Below are positions 27,340 through 35,995 of a DNA stretch of 44,503 nt, piece after piece (within the stretch, counting starts at the first letter, position 1; each line of letters begins with the position of its first letter). The notes under the pieces were generated by a model. That model searched no databases. It saw only the letters and a list, made by a program, of their open reading frames with translations, and was not told where the DNA came from. Position numbers and translations under genes: made by a program. This DNA comes from Candidatus Zhuqueibacterota bacterium (GTDB taxonomy: Bacteria; Zhuqueibacterota; Zhuqueibacteria; Oceanimicrobiales; Oceanimicrobiaceae). The DNA is taken from contig JAJDAE010000294.1 in assembly GCA_029262035.1 (NCBI GenBank), positions 1-44,503 on the forward strand, written 5' to 3'.

Positions 27340-27714
27340 TACACTTCCAATCAGCAAAGCTATTAATTAAGGGTTAAAGTTAAAAAAAACAGTAAATAAA
27401 ACAAATTGAATATAAATCAATTTACCTTCTGATTTTATACCAACTTATACCCCGTAATTGGTTCTTTCCTTTTCGAACATTACCCTGACAAATATAAACC
27501 ACTTATTTTTCATTTCCATTGACAGGTCTTAAAACCAAATGGATACGCTATATTGACCTCCATGCGCAACGGTCTAAAAATGCGAACATTCTGCCACTTA
27601 ATTGGCGATTTGTTGAATTATAGTTATCATGAATTACAGGTAATTGAGAATTTATTATTTTCATGATATCATACCAATCGACTAACTATTTTCCAAAAGA
27701 CAGTAAATTTTATC
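27340..27714. other. Intergenic stretch of about 375 bp with no supported gene
   Basis: This AT-rich stretch lies between trmB (-) and the tRNA promoter (+). It contains a TTGACA box at 27519-27524 without a convincing -10, and an inverted TCATGA-containing repeat (27626-27632 with 27661-27667). Reading frames are short (34 and 38 codons) without ribosome sites. It must hold the trmB promoter, but I could not single one out. Confidence 0.5.
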
Positions 27715-27743
27715 TTGACTTTTAGTCACAAATAAATTATCAT
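27715..27743 (+). promoter_or_regulatory. Strong sigma-70-like promoter of the tRNA gene
   Basis: TTGACT (27715-27720) and TATCAT (27738-27743) are separated by exactly 17 bp. Transcription would start about 3-4 nt before the mature tRNA 5' end at 27753, leaving almost no leader. Confidence 0.7.
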
Positions 27744-27752
27744 TAACATCTT

Positions 27753-27826
27753 GGCGGTGTAGCTCAGTTGGCTAGAGCAGCGGAATCATAATCCGCGAGT
27801 CCGGGGTTCGAGTCCCTGCACCGCTA
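27753..27826 (+). tRNA. tRNA with CAU anticodon (elongator Met, or Ile2 if lysidine-modified)
   Basis: A 74-nt cloverleaf folds cleanly. The acceptor stem GGCGGTG/CACCGCT closes with a G-U pair, followed by discriminator A. The D stem is GCTC/GAGC, the anticodon stem GCGGA/TCCGC around loop ATCATAA (anticodon CAT in DNA), and the T stem CGGGG/CCCTG with loop TTCGAGT. CCA is not encoded (the bases after A73 are CTA), so CCA must be added post-transcriptionally. It is not the initiator: pair 1-72 is not mismatched, and the three G-C pairs of the initiator anticodon stem are absent. Met elongator is the simpler reading. tRNA-Ile2(CAU) cannot be excluded without comparing all CAU tRNAs of the genome. 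Confidence 0.92.
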
Positions 27827-27859
27827 CTATATTTCTTAAAAACGTCCCCACAAATTATC

Positions 27860-28147
27860 ATGACCCAAAGAAAAAAACTCACGCACCAGGAAATAACTAA
27901 AAAGCTCAACGAGTTAGATGGTTGGTCTTTGAAAACGGATAGACTTACGAAGTCATTCGTGTTTTCTTCGTTTGTTGACGCGTTTGCTTTTATGACAAAG
28001 ATTGCGCTAATAGCAGAAAAAATGGATCATCATCCCGAATGGTTCAATGTGTACAATAAAGTTGATATAGCACTAAGTACACATGATGTAAGTGGAATAA
28101 GTATTTCCGACTTTGAATTGGCGGCAAAAATAGAAAACATTTTATAG
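27860..28147 (+). CDS. Pterin-4a-carbinolamine dehydratase
   Basis: This 95-residue protein is the normal family length. The active-site signature is present: [20 protein letters not shown] with the paired His, then STHDVSGIS with the third His and the downstream Asp of ISDFE. The enzyme dehydrates 4a-hydroxytetrahydropterin, normally recycling cofactor for aromatic amino-acid hydroxylases. In bacteria lacking a hydroxylase it may have other roles in pterin metabolism. The ATG is 33 nt after the tRNA, with no terminator between and no Shine-Dalgarno, so it may be read from the tRNA promoter or from a TATATT box at 27828-27833. Confidence 0.93.
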   Translation: MTQRKKLTHQEITKKLNELDGWSLKTDRLTKSFVFSSFVDAFAFMTKIALIAEKMDHHPEWFNVYNKVDIALSTHDVSGISISDFELAAKIENIL

Positions 28148-28297
28148 TAATCTTACCACAGCCCTCCCTGCTGGCAGTCACGCCCAATAGAAAACATCCT
28201 TTATTTAAATTTAAAAAACCTTTCGTTTTCTAAATTTCTCCCGATAAAATTATACTTATACTAACACGTTGTAAATAAAAGCGGCTAAGTCTGACAA

Positions 28298-30040
28298 ATG
28301 CAAATTTCGATTTTAGTCTTAACCAACGACGCCTCCATCTGGAAGGATTTTCTTCAAATAGATCATGCATTTTTGAATAAACAGAGAATCATGAATCTGA
28401 AGAAAGTATTCGAACTCGTTCAAAAAAAACGATTTGATTCACTATTCATAGATATGGAATTGTTGGACGGTAATGCAGCAAATACGGTTTATCAATTGCA
28501 ACAGAGCAATTTTGAAATACCTATTGTTATGATTCTTAGTGAAGAAGATGAAGCGCAGGCCATTGAAATGCAAAAGGCAGGTGCACAAGATTTTATCTTG
28601 AAATCAGAAATTGAAGAAAAAATTGTACTCAGAACAATTAGATATGCGACAAACAAAAATCAATTACTAAATCAGTTACAGAAATCACGAGACCTTGAAC
28701 ACCACCTTGCTTACCATGACTTTTTAACCGGATTACCAAACAGATTGCTCTTTCATGATAGACTTAACCAGGCTGTAAAAAAAGGTAAACGCTCAAAAGA
28801 CGAGGTTGCACTATTTTTCCTAGATCTCGATGGATTTAAAAAAATAAACGATACTCTGGGTCACAGCTTTGGCGATGAATTACTCAAAATGGTGGCATCA
28901 CGACTAAAAAGAGCCATTCGTGAAAGCGATACCGTGTCCAGGTTTGGGGGAGATGAATTTACTGTCTTACTCCAAAATGTTAATTCCGTCCCAGATACAA
29001 AAACCATCGCAAAAAAAATCTTAGAGACTTTATCAAAGCCTTTTACAATTAATGAGCGAGAACTCTACATTACAACGAGTATCGGTATTAGTCTGTTTCC
29101 AAGGGATGCCAGTGACTCCGAAACCCTTGTAAAGAAAGCGGATGTTGCAATGTATCGAGCCAAAGCAGCCGGAAAAAATCTCTATATGCATTACACATTT
29201 TCAATGGACGAATCTCTTTTTGAAAGCCTTACTCTTGAAAATAGTTTACGCAAAGCCATCAAGCAGGATGAATTGGTAGTTTACTACCAGCCACAAATTG
29301 AAGTAAACACAGGAAAGATATATGGACTGGAAGCCCTGGTAAGATGGCAGCATCCTGATTACGGTATTATCCCCCCGGATAAGTTTATTACACTTGCAGA
29401 AGAAATAGGTCTGATAACAGAAATAGACGAATGGGTACTAAGAAGGGCTTGTGAACAAACTAAAATATGGCATTCTAATGGGTTTAAGAATTTAAAAATC
29501 TCAGTAAATTTGTCCGGAAAAAACTTTAAACAAAAAAATCTTTTTAAAAGATTCGACAGAATCCTAAAAGATACAGAGTTCCCGGCAGAACATTTGTGGG
29601 TTGAAATTACAGAAAAAAGTATTGTTTCAGATATTGAGCATACGATTGAAATTCTAAACCAGCTCAAAAGCCTAGGATTAAAAATAGCGCTAGATGATTT
29701 TGGTATTGCTTACTCCTCACTCAATTACCTTAAACGCCTTCCAATAGATATGCTGAAAGTCGATCGGTCATTTGTGGGTGGTATACCGGTAGATCGCGAT
29801 GATAGTGCCATTTCGACAGCAATTGTAGTTTTGGCAAAAAGTATGATGTTACAAGTAATTGCCGAGGGTGTTGAAACAAAAGACCAGCTTATGTTTTTTA
29901 AAGCACTTAATTGTGAAGGCATGCAGGGGTATTTGTTCGGTAAACCCCAAACAGCGGCTTCTACTACCAACCTACTTAAATCAAATCTTAATTTTACAAG
30001 TCATTTTAACCTCTCGCCGCAACCTACCGTAGTTAAATGA
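28298..30040 (+). CDS. Response regulator with atypical receiver, GGDEF and EAL domains
   Basis: This is a 580-residue cytosolic protein. The receiver (about 1-120) keeps the phospho-acceptor Asp (LFIDMELLDG) and the Lys (FILKSE), but the acidic pair at strand 1 is replaced (VLTNDAS in place of the usual V-E-D-N), so phosphorylation is doubtful. A GGDEF domain (about 145-300) has an intact active site (SRFGGDEFTV) with PNRLLFHDRL. The EAL domain (about 318-565) has YGLEALVRWQHP and the catalytic-type blocks WVEITEK, LDDFGIAYSSLNYLK and AEGVETKDQL. Such hybrids make and/or degrade cyclic di-GMP. The stop overlaps the start of the following kinase by 4 nt, so they are co-translated. No Shine-Dalgarno is evident upstream. 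Confidence 0.9.
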   Translation: MQISILVLTNDASIWKDFLQIDHAFLNKQRIMNLKKVFELVQKKRFDSLFIDMELLDGNAANTVYQLQQSNFEIPIVMILSEEDEAQAIEMQKAGAQDFILKSEIEEKIVLRTIRYATNKNQLLNQLQKSRDLEHHLAYHDFLTGLPNRLLFHDRLNQAVKKGKRSKDEVALFFLDLDGFKKINDTLGHSFGDELLKMVASRLKRAIRESDTVSRFGGDEFTVLLQNVNSVPDTKTIAKKILETLSKPFTINERELYITTSIGISLFPRDASDSETLVKKADVAMYRAKAAGKNLYMHYTFSMDESLFESLTLENSLRKAIKQDELVVYYQPQIEVNTGKIYGLEALVRWQHPDYGIIPPDKFITLAEEIGLITEIDEWVLRRACEQTKIWHSNGFKNLKISVNLSGKNFKQKNLFKRFDRILKDTEFPAEHLWVEITEKSIVSDIEHTIEILNQLKSLGLKIALDDFGIAYSSLNYLKRLPIDMLKVDRSFVGGIPVDRDDSAISTAIVVLAKSMMLQVIAEGVETKDQLMFFKALNCEGMQGYLFGKPQTAASTTNLLKSNLNFTSHFNLSPQPTVVK

Positions 30041-32310
30041 TCGCCGAAAAAAATAAAATATTTATCATAGGGATATTTACCATCACCCTGACCTTCACCT
30101 TGGCTATTTCACTTAATTATAGAATACCGAGAGAGATATTACTTGCTTATAACTGGTTCACTTTGGCAATAACTCTTTTTATCAGTTCTTTTTTCCTTAT
30201 TAATTACATCGTAAAAAAAAACAGGCTATTTTCTACAATGAGCCTTTTCTTTTCGTGTATCGTTATCTTGGAAATAATATTCCATCTAACTCCGAAGGAA
30301 AAATTCGGCCTATTCAAAAGCTTTGCGATGAACCAACAATTAGTTCTCGCATACCTTTCTGCAGCAATCTGTTTGATCGCTTCGCAGGACACAATTATTA
30401 AAACTAAACCGAAAATTTCATATTCCTTTTTAATGCTTACTTTGGGTATAATTAGCTGTTCTTTTTTAATTAATGAGGTCGGACTTACTTTTTTTAAGTA
30501 TAACTGGCTACCAATTTTACCCCTCACACTTTTACCCATCGCCTTTATTCGCATTAAGAGAAGTAAATATTGGGCAGATTATTTCTTACAGTATTGGTTT
30601 TTGCTGTTTATAGGGATTTTATTCTCAGCCCAATTACTCATTGGACTGTCAAGTATTTTAAATAATAACCAGCTTCTATACTCTGCCGATTTTTTTAAAG
30701 GTATCTCTTATATCGTTATTTTGTGTGGCATCTTTTTTCAATTTTATAAAACGCTCGGGAAATCAGAGCTTCAGGCAAATAATTTATTTCTAGCGACGGA
30801 AGAAGTGCGGCAGGAAATTGAGGAAAGAGAATGGACCGAAGAACTACTTAATGAGTCCAGGTTATTTTCAGAAAGTATTGTTGAGTCAATCAATGAGCCT
30901 TTGCTTGTTTTAGACTCTGAGCTAAAAATTATAAAAACCAATCACTCATTTTATACATTGTTTAATTTAAATCCAAAACAAACGTTAAATCGCTTTCTAA
31001 ACGAAATTGGTAAGGGTGAGTGGAACAATCAGGAGCTTTTAAGCAATTTAAAATCAGTTATTAACGACGATGTACATATTAAGAACTATGAAACTTCTAT
31101 TAAACTCCAGCATAAATCTAAGACGATTTTGTTAAATGCCCGAAGGATAGCCCAGAAAGATATTAAGACAAATTTACTTATTTTAACAATAAATGATATT
31201 ACCGATTTAAAGAAAGCTCAGGAAAATGCACGGCTTTTGGCAAGAGGTGTAGAATCTGCTTTAGAAGCAATCATTTTGACTGACCACAACGGTTCTATCA
31301 ACTACGTGAACCCCGCTTATCTCAATTTAACAAGTTTCACTTTTACAGAATTAAAAGGGAAAAAACTTAACACATTAATTAGCGATTTAAATGAAATAGA
31401 TTTTAAAAATTTGCTTTTATCCAATCAATCCGAAAATAAAATTTGGACAGGAGAAGCCACAGGTTATAAGAAAAACGGCTCTGCGTATGAAGTTTACATG
31501 ACAATAGCCCCGGTCTATGATGAGTTTCAAAAACTTGAGGGATTTGTGTCAATACAAAATGATATAACTGAACTTAAGAAAGCTAAAGAAGATTTGGCGC
31601 AACGGGCGACAGAGTTAGCACGCTCAAATGCCGAATTAGAACAGTTTGCCTATGTCGCATCTCACGATTTACAAGAACCATTACGAATGGTATCAAGTTT
31701 TTGCCAGCTACTCAAAAAACGCTATTATGACAAATTGGATAAAGATGCAAATGAATTCATAGATTTCGCAGTCGATGGTGCCAAAAGAATGCAAACACTC
31801 ATCAGCGATCTTCTGCTTTATTCGCGTGTAGGAACCCGAGGCAAACCATTTGCTAAAACAGACTGCAACGACATAATAAATAAAGTTTTAAAAAATCTAC
31901 AAATTTCAATTGAAGATTCAGATGCGACAATAAACATAAAAGATTTACCGACAACGGTAGCTGATGAAACTCAACTCGTTCAGTTATTTCAAAATATAAT
32001 CGGGAATGCTATTAAATTCAGAAATTCAAAAAGCCCTGAAATATCAGTTGCTTCAAAAAGAAAAAACGGTCAATGGCAATTTTCAATAAAGGATAATGGT
32101 ATTGGCATAGCTCCAAAATATCAAAACAAAATCTTTACAATTTTCCAAAGGCTGGAAAATAAAGAAAATTACCCGGGAACCGGTATCGGTCTCGCAGTAT
32201 GCAAAAAAATCATAGAGCGTCATCGTGGTAAAATTTGGGTAAAATCAGAGCCGGGAAAAGGCTGTGCTTTTTATTTCACACTACCTGCCTTAGAAGGAAT
32301 AAATCAATGA
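30037..32310 (+). CDS. Membrane sensor histidine kinase with multi-pass N-terminus and two PAS domains
   Basis: This is a 757-residue kinase. The first 240 residues contain about eight hydrophobic segments without a large periplasmic loop, like an integral-membrane sensory (MASE-type) domain. PAS 1 (about 280-395; NEPLLVLDSELKIIKTNHSF) and PAS 2 (about 400-525; ALEAIILTDHNGSINYVNPAYL) follow, each ending in an 'xxDITxLKKA' linker. The HisKA domain carries the phospho-acceptor His in YVASHDLQEPLRM, the sequence style of phytochrome-like (Cph1-type) kinases. The ATPase domain has N, G1 and G2 boxes (FQNIIGNAIKF, DNGIGIAPKYQ, GTGIGLAVCKKI). Genes on both sides overlap by 4 nt. It probably phosphorylates the Rcp1-type receiver encoded next. 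The signal is unknown, and no cofactor site is obvious in the PAS domains. Confidence 0.9.
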   Translation: MIAEKNKIFIIGIFTITLTFTLAISLNYRIPREILLAYNWFTLAITLFISSFFLINYIVKKNRLFSTMSLFFSCIVILEIIFHLTPKEKFGLFKSFAMNQQLVLAYLSAAICLIASQDTIIKTKPKISYSFLMLTLGIISCSFLINEVGLTFFKYNWLPILPLTLLPIAFIRIKRSKYWADYFLQYWFLLFIGILFSAQLLIGLSSILNNNQLLYSADFFKGISYIVILCGIFFQFYKTLGKSELQANNLFLATEEVRQEIEEREWTEELLNESRLFSESIVESINEPLLVLDSELKIIKTNHSFYTLFNLNPKQTLNRFLNEIGKGEWNNQELLSNLKSVINDDVHIKNYETSIKLQHKSKTILLNARRIAQKDIKTNLLILTINDITDLKKAQENARLLARGVESALEAIILTDHNGSINYVNPAYLNLTSFTFTELKGKKLNTLISDLNEIDFKNLLLSNQSENKIWTGEATGYKKNGSAYEVYMTIAPVYDEFQKLEGFVSIQNDITELKKAKEDLAQRATELARSNAELEQFAYVASHDLQEPLRMVSSFCQLLKKRYYDKLDKDANEFIDFAVDGAKRMQTLISDLLLYSRVGTRGKPFAKTDCNDIINKVLKNLQISIEDSDATINIKDLPTTVADETQLVQLFQNIIGNAIKFRNSKSPEISVASKRKNGQWQFSIKDNGIGIAPKYQNKIFTIFQRLENKENYPGTGIGLAVCKKIIERHRGKIWVKSEPGKGCAFYFTLPALEGINQ

Positions 32311-32753
32311 GCGTCGATTCTTTTGAACGTCCAATAGAAATTCTTATGGCCGAGGATAATCCGGGAGATATCCGTCTTACCCGTGAAGCCTTAAAAGATG
32401 GGAAAGTTAGTAATTCTCTGAATGTTGTAAATAATGGTTCTGATGCATTGGCCTATTTACGAAAACAACCACCGTTCGAAAACATGAGCCGTCCGGATCT
32501 AATTTTATTAGATTTAAATCTTCCTAAAATCAACGGCATCGAAGTATTGCAGGAAATCAAAACTGATGAAACTCTAAAACTGATACCGGTTGTAATATTG
32601 ACAACATCAAAATCAGAGCAGGATATCACTTCTTCATATCAAAACCATGCAAATTGCTATATCACAAAACCCGTTGACTTAGATCAATTTATGAGCGCAA
32701 TTAATGCGATAGATAATTTCTGGCTTTCAATTGTAAGATTACCTACGGAATAA
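32307..32753 (+). CDS. Rcp1-type single-domain response regulator
   Basis: This 148-residue receiver has no output domain. ATG 32307 overlaps the kinase stop by 4 nt and begins just before the first strand; a longer in-frame start at 32235 lies within the kinase ATPase domain and is rejected. The active site is complete: acidic pair in LMAEDNPGD, acceptor Asp in LILLDLNLPKING, Thr in VVILTTS, and Lys in CYITKPVDLDQF. The style (AEDNPGDIRLTREAL; DETLKLIPVVILTTS) is that of Rcp1 receivers paired with phytochrome-like kinases. It probably passes the phosphate or docks onto the adjacent cyclic di-GMP protein. Confidence 0.92.
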   Translation: MSVDSFERPIEILMAEDNPGDIRLTREALKDGKVSNSLNVVNNGSDALAYLRKQPPFENMSRPDLILLDLNLPKINGIEVLQEIKTDETLKLIPVVILTTSKSEQDITSSYQNHANCYITKPVDLDQFMSAINAIDNFWLSIVRLPTE

Positions 32754-32755
32754 AT

Positions 32756-34513
32756 ATGCAAAACCACATCACAAAAATACTTTTAGTAGAAGACAATAGT
32801 GGCGACGCCTACCTTATCAGGGAAGCTCTACATACCACAAGAAATCTAAATTTTGAATTAACTCAGGCCGATAATCTTAGTGAAACGCTAAGAATTTTGA
32901 GCAAACACGAGATTGACATTGTGCTACTGGATCTGTCTCTTCCTGATAGCAGTGGCTTTTCAACTTTCTCACACGTGCATTCTCACGCAACCCAAATCCC
33001 CATTATCGTTTTAACGGGATCAGATGACGACGAACTCGCGGCTCGAACGATGCAAAGCGGTGCTCAGGATTATTTGATAAAGGGCACCTTTACTGAAGAC
33101 CTGCTCGCCCGCTCAATTAGATATTCCATTGAACGCCACAATCTTCTGATAGAAATGGAAAAAGCCAGGCTTCACGAACAACATCTGGCATACCATGATG
33201 TTCTCACATCGCTGCCTAATCGTCTTTTATTCTACGACCGTCTGGAGCAAGCACTTATCCACGCAAAACGTTATTCCGGCATGCTGGGAGTTTTGTTTTT
33301 AGATTTAGATGGCTTCAAACAAATCAATGATACCAAAGGTCATAGTCATGGTGATAGGCTTTTACAAATTGTTGCACAAAGGCTAAAAAAGAATGTACGT
33401 GAAAGCGATACAATTGCAAGACTTGGAGGAGATGAATTTATAATTTTACTAAAGGGTATAACCACGATTGATGATGTATTTAAAGTTGGGATGAAGGTGC
33501 TTGAAGTAACCCCCAAACCACTCTTACTCGATAACGAAAGCATAAATATTACATGTAGTATTGGCGCAAGCATCTTCCCATGTGATGGTGATACAACAGA
33601 AGACTTGATAAAAAAAGCTGACTTTGCAATGTATAAGGCCAAGTCCTTAGGCAAGAATACTTTTCACCTTTATAATTCAGAAGTCGATAAAAAAAACTCT
33701 AAACGCCAATCACTTGAAAACAAATTACGACATGCTATTGAAAGTGATCATTTACTACTTTATTTTCAGCCACAGGTCTCTTTGAGAACAGGGGAAATCT
33801 CAGGACTAGAGGCGCTGGTAAGATGGGATGATCCGGAACTAGGTCTTATTTTACCCTCAGAGTTTATACCCCTTGCTGAAGAGACAGGTCTGATTCTACC
33901 GCTTGGTGAATGGGTTTTGAAATCGGCTTGCACGCAAAACAAAATATGGCAAACTGCAGGGTATAAACAACTTCCAATTTCAATTAATCTTTCTGCACGG
34001 CAGTTTCGCGAAATAAGTATTGTTCAAACTATTCATAACGCATTGCAGGAAGTGGAACTAGAACCAAAATTTCTTAAAATAGAAATAACGGAAACCCATG
34101 TTATGCAAGACGTAGATTATACGATTTCTACACTTGAGATTCTTCGGGAAATGGGAATACACGTTGCCTTAGATGATTTTGGAACCGGGTACTCTTCCTT
34201 AAATTACTTAAAACGCTTACCAATTGACCAGTTAAAAATAGATAAATCCTTTATAAACGACATTCCGGAAAACCTGCACGATGCAACAATATTGACTGCA
34301 ATTTCGACCATGGCACAAACTCTTGGCATTAAAGTGGTTGCTGAAGGTGTTGAAAATGAGAGCCAATTGCACTTCCTCCAATCAATAGAGTGCGATACAA
34401 TACAAGGCTACTATTTTAGTCGACCACTCCCCACCCACGAATTACTAAAATTGATTGATTCAGAAAAAAAACTAATATTGAACCAGCCCAAGGAAGAAAT
34501 AGTAGTTGTCTAG
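32756..34513 (+). CDS. Response regulator with REC, GGDEF and EAL domains
   Basis: This 585-residue paralogue of the protein at 28298-30040 begins 2 nt after the Rcp1-type gene. Its receiver is canonical (KILLVEDNSGDAYLIREAL; IVLLDLSLPDSSG; IVLTGSDDDE; DYLIKGTF), so it can accept phosphate. The GGDEF motif is intact (ARLGGDEFIIL), with NRLLFYDRLEQAL. The EAL domain has SGLEALVRWDDPE, LKIEITETHVM, ALDDFGTGYSSLNYLK and AEGVENESQL, all expected for an active phosphodiesterase. The net direction of cyclic di-GMP turnover cannot be predicted. This is the last gene of the four-gene signalling unit. Confidence 0.93.
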   Translation: MQNHITKILLVEDNSGDAYLIREALHTTRNLNFELTQADNLSETLRILSKHEIDIVLLDLSLPDSSGFSTFSHVHSHATQIPIIVLTGSDDDELAARTMQSGAQDYLIKGTFTEDLLARSIRYSIERHNLLIEMEKARLHEQHLAYHDVLTSLPNRLLFYDRLEQALIHAKRYSGMLGVLFLDLDGFKQINDTKGHSHGDRLLQIVAQRLKKNVRESDTIARLGGDEFIILLKGITTIDDVFKVGMKVLEVTPKPLLLDNESINITCSIGASIFPCDGDTTEDLIKKADFAMYKAKSLGKNTFHLYNSEVDKKNSKRQSLENKLRHAIESDHLLLYFQPQVSLRTGEISGLEALVRWDDPELGLILPSEFIPLAEETGLILPLGEWVLKSACTQNKIWQTAGYKQLPISINLSARQFREISIVQTIHNALQEVELEPKFLKIEITETHVMQDVDYTISTLEILREMGIHVALDDFGTGYSSLNYLKRLPIDQLKIDKSFINDIPENLHDATILTAISTMAQTLGIKVVAEGVENESQLHFLQSIECDTIQGYYFSRPLPTHELLKLIDSEKKLILNQPKEEIVVV

Positions 34514-34572
34514 TTTATTTACCCGAATATGGTATGACTTTTTGCATGTCTTTCGTAAATAAATCATATTGT

Positions 34573-34674
34573 TCAATTATTACCACTATCTTCGCTTTGT
34601 GGGAGTTGCTCTAAGCTCTCCTCAGAAGTGCTTGAGTTCAAGTTGACATCTTTCCAGGGAATTTGTTTTTGATT
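34573..34674 (-). other. In-frame open stretch directly after a TAG stop (possible lost or readthrough C-terminal tail)
   Basis: Immediately after the TAG that ends the mannosyltransferase-like gene, the same frame stays open for 33 codons to TGA at 34575-34573. It reads NQKQIPWKDVNLNSSTSEES and then an acidic, Ser/Gln-rich end. The composition is protein-like, but an open run of this length has roughly a 20 percent chance of arising at random. Confidence 0.25.
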
Positions 34675-35784
34675 CTACTTTGCTACTAAACTTTCAAAAA
34701 TCTGATCATATTTTTTTATAATCTGCAGCCAGTCAAATTTTTGAACAACACCTCTCAACTCATTAGCGCCATTATATGTTCGATCTGCAATCAATGTGTG
34801 CATTCTTTCAACAAATTCCTCAAAATCTGTATACAAATATTTTCCATGCAAACTTTCCGGAATCAAGCCCGGATAAGCAAGACGATTGGGGAGCACCGGA
34901 TGGCAGCCACAATAAATTGCTTCTACAACACTTCCTCCAAAAAAATCTTGAATTGAGGTAACCGGCAAAATATCAGAACGCCATAACCATTTTGCATAGT
35001 CAGAAAAATGCTCTACTTCGCCATATTGAATTATTCGGTCACCAAGAAATTCCTTTGCATAAATAAACTCTTTGGGCTGTCTGCTAAAACATTCTCCCAA
35101 AATAGCCAAATTGAAATCTAAATCCCGTTCGGCTAAGATAAACAATGCTTGAAAAAAATCGCTGGGATTTTTATCAAATTCCCAACGGTGGTTCCACAGC
35201 AAAAGAGGGGGAGCCTCTTCTGTGGTAACATTTTTATGGGTATCAAACTGAGCAAGGTCCATGCCTAAAGACAAAACTTGTCCCTTATCCCTTATTAAAT
35301 CAATCATCTCAAGATTGCGATAATCGGGGAAATGGTTAAGAAAAAGGCCAAGAGCTTTGAGGTAACTTTGCATATGGAATTGTGAATTAAAGAGAACCAA
35401 ATCGGCAACAAGTGTGCTGGTAAAATTTATAAATCCGTAATGTTTATCCCTATTTTGGATAACATCACGATCACCGGGCGACCAGGGATAACTCAATTGA
35501 TTTTCGTGAAAATATACAGCCGTTGGAATGTCTGAAGTTTTATTTCTTGTTAGAGACAAAAAGGTTGAAAAGTCCAGCATGTCTGTGGCTAAAATGAGAT
35601 CTGGCCGTTCTCCTTTTTCATTGTAAATTTTTGCCAATGTTACGGCGCCACCATGCATTCTCCATTTCCAGAAATTACCAGGGAGCCCCAAGATTTCTAT
35701 CTCATGCTCACTATGACGTTGATAACCTTCAGCCCAAAATTTATGTGAACCTGTAAGGTACGGTTCAAGAATTAGAATTTTCAA
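34675..35784 (-). CDS. tRNA-queuosine alpha-mannosyltransferase-like glycosyltransferase (GTDC1/QTMAN family)
   Basis: This 369-residue GT-B glycosyltransferase has the family's distinctive N-terminal DUF3524-type domain: ILILEPYLTGSHKFWAEGY, LPGNFWKWRMHGGAVTLA, ATDMLDFSTFLSLTR, VYFHENQLSYPW, and DKHYGFINFTSTLVADLVLF followed by NSQFHMQSYL. These blocks resemble animal GTDC1, shown to mannosylate queuosine in tRNA-Asp. The C-terminal half carries nucleotide-sugar-binding features (LLWNHRWEFDKNPSDFFQAL; DFFGGSVVEAIYCGCHPVLP, the E-x7-type motif). It starts with TTG at 35784, since no in-frame ATG lies between an upstream TAA and the conserved start. In bacteria the acceptor is not established to my knowledge, so tRNA mannosylation is an inference. 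No queuosine synthesis gene is in the window. Confidence 0.8.
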   Translation of the reverse strand: MKILILEPYLTGSHKFWAEGYQRHSEHEIEILGLPGNFWKWRMHGGAVTLAKIYNEKGERPDLILATDMLDFSTFLSLTRNKTSDIPTAVYFHENQLSYPWSPGDRDVIQNRDKHYGFINFTSTLVADLVLFNSQFHMQSYLKALGLFLNHFPDYRNLEMIDLIRDKGQVLSLGMDLAQFDTHKNVTTEEAPPLLLWNHRWEFDKNPSDFFQALFILAERDLDFNLAILGECFSRQPKEFIYAKEFLGDRIIQYGEVEHFSDYAKWLWRSDILPVTSIQDFFGGSVVEAIYCGCHPVLPNRLAYPGLIPESLHGKYLYTDFEEFVERMHTLIADRTYNGANELRGVVQKFDWLQIIKKYDQIFESLVAK

Positions 35785-35941
35785 AACTCTACTATCCAGA
35801 CAATGAAAAATATTTTTGAATTAAATTGGCAGAAGCGAACTGCAATCTTATTATTTGAATAAAAACAAATTGCTAAAACTGCGAAAAAATCACCCAAAAT
35901 TAAAAATTTTTATAAATACAGCACTGTTTTAAAGAACATAT

Positions 35942-35974
35942 CAAAAAAAAACCCCGGGGTTAAACACCGGGGTT
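35942..35974 (-). terminator. Rho-independent terminator of the cold-shock gene
   Basis: A perfect 8-bp GC-rich stem (AACCCCGG at 35950-35957 with CCGGGGTT at 35967-35974, 9-nt loop) is followed on the - strand by a run of eight T. It ends the cold-shock transcript 21 nt after the stop. Confidence 0.9.
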
Positions 35975-35995
35975 ATAGAAAAAACGGTAGAAATT

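Noticed and set aside
27519-27558. TTGACA box as a promoter for an RNA gene
   Set aside because: No acceptable -10 at 16-18 bp and no recognisable RNA downstream before the tRNA promoter.
27562-27666. 34-codon frame (MRNGLKMRTFCHLIG...) in the gap before the tRNA
   Set aside because: No ribosome site, no recognisable pattern, and no conservation evidence.
34514-34563. 9-bp inverted repeat (TTTATTTAC / GTAAATAAA) after the second GGDEF-EAL gene
   Set aside because: AT-only stem with a 32-nt loop and no U-tract; too weak to call a terminator.
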